This document shows, piece after piece, positions 52,538-52,651 of a stretch of DNA of 52,651 nt. The DNA is from Verrucomicrobiota bacterium (GTDB taxonomy: Bacteria; Verrucomicrobiota; Verrucomicrobiia; Limisphaerales; Fontisphaeraceae). The number at the start of each line of letters is the position of its first letter. Positions within the stretch are counted from its first letter, which is position 1. Location of the stretch: the NCBI GenBank assembly GCA_037139415.1, contig JBAXGN010000024.1, positions 1-52,651 of the forward strand. The letters run 5' to 3'. Under the pieces are notes generated by a model. The model was not told where the DNA came from. It did no database searches and saw nothing but the letters and a program-made list of their open reading frames with translations. Made by a program: the position numbers and the translations under genes.

Positions 52538-52575
52538 CCTGCCCCTGCATTTTTACACCCTTATCGCAGGGCAGG
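52538..52575. terminator. Hairpin with a GC stem, possible terminator
   Basis: CCTGCCCCTGC at 52538-52548 pairs with GCAGGGCAGG at 52566-52575, leaving one bulged C and a 17-base loop. No U-run follows on the plus strand, so an intrinsic terminator is not certain. It stands 22 bases before the end repeat. It could belong to the neighbouring mobile element. Confidence 0.3.
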
Positions 52576-52596
52576 ATCAAAGAAACTCTTCCGTTG

Positions 52597-52625
52597 ATTC
52601 CAATGAGCTTTCAAGCTGAGACTAA
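52597..52625 (+). repeat. Right-end copy of the 29-bp inverted repeat
   Basis: Plus-strand sequence here matches the reverse complement of 22-50 at 25 of 29 positions. The 19-base core at 52607-52625 has only one mismatch. Only 26 bases follow it in the window. Together the two copies bracket nearly the whole segment in the orientation expected for outer ends of insertion elements (or both ends of a composite one). The element itself is not visible. Confidence 0.6.
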
Positions 52626-52651
52626 GGCGCGCAGGATTTTGGGCGGCTGGC

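Noticed and set aside
1-52651. SusC/SusD or other TonB-dependent uptake genes, rRNA and tRNA genes
   Set aside because: Looked for and not seen on either strand; no plug/barrel motifs, SusD lipoproteins or recognisable cloverleaf sequences.

Overview
The window looks like a piece of a Verrucomicrobiota-type (PVC superphylum) genome, probably a soil or freshwater polysaccharide degrader. The evidence is circumstantial. Coding is dense and fairly GC-rich, nearly every product carries a Sec or Tat export signal, and there are two Cys-type sulfatases, many carbohydrate-active enzymes, two secreted FAD oxidoreductases, a Tat-exported Gfo/Idh/MocA protein, a TMEM43-family protein, and a TCCGAAA/TTTCGGA inverted repeat of the kind that yields 'FGFRISDFGF' peptides in PVC genomes. 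No ribosomal or housekeeping marker is present, so the phylum is inferred, not shown.

Layout. All genes lie on the minus strand except one PAS-AraC regulator (21983-22753, plus). Reading in the direction of transcription from the divergent promoter at about 21.9 kb down to 0 kb: L-serine dehydratase, POT peptide transporter, PuuC-like aldehyde dehydrogenase, Tat-exported oxidoreductase, an unrecognised secreted 600-aa protein whose signal peptide is interrupted by an inverted repeat, a DapA-family lyase, an M24 (Xaa-Pro type) peptidase, GH95 fucosidase/galactosidase, DPP-IV-type S9 peptidase, a beta-helix protein, a secreted FAD oxidoreductase, a LamG protein with an internal duplication, a small secreted protein and a truncated SGNH hydrolase. 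Spacing is tight with several 4-nt start/stop overlaps. This half reads as a peptide and amino-acid arm joined to a glycan arm. The prolyl peptidases, peptide importer, DapA-like enzyme, ALDH and serine dehydratase would suit Ser/Pro/Hyp-rich (glyco)proteins, but that is a hypothesis.

From 22754 to 23534 lies decayed DNA, including a remnant of a paralogue of the 600-aa secreted protein. From 52.4 down to 23.5 kb is a second, mainly glycan-degrading run: sialate O-acetylesterase, an alpha/alpha-toroid lyase-like protein, a chimeric pseudogene, a BNR_4 protein, a jelly-roll protein, a sulfatase with an extra C-terminal domain, a GH28/GH49-like beta-helix hydrolase, a DUF5060/DUF4038 glycosidase, a GH67/GH20-like glycosidase, an FAD oxidoreductase, a GH2 beta-mannosidase, a second sulfatase, an acyl esterase, a beta-helix/CBM96-type protein, TMEM43, a PQQ-type propeller and a small exported protein. 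No SusC/SusD or TonB receptor is seen, so this is not a Bacteroidetes-style PUL.

Striking non-coding structure: the two ends of the window carry related 29-bp sequences (25/29 identical) in inverted orientation, and the left copy supplies the stop codon that truncates the SGNH gene. This suggests insertion-element ends bounding the segment. A separate 50-bp element (39/50 identical) lies 5' of two exported-protein genes.
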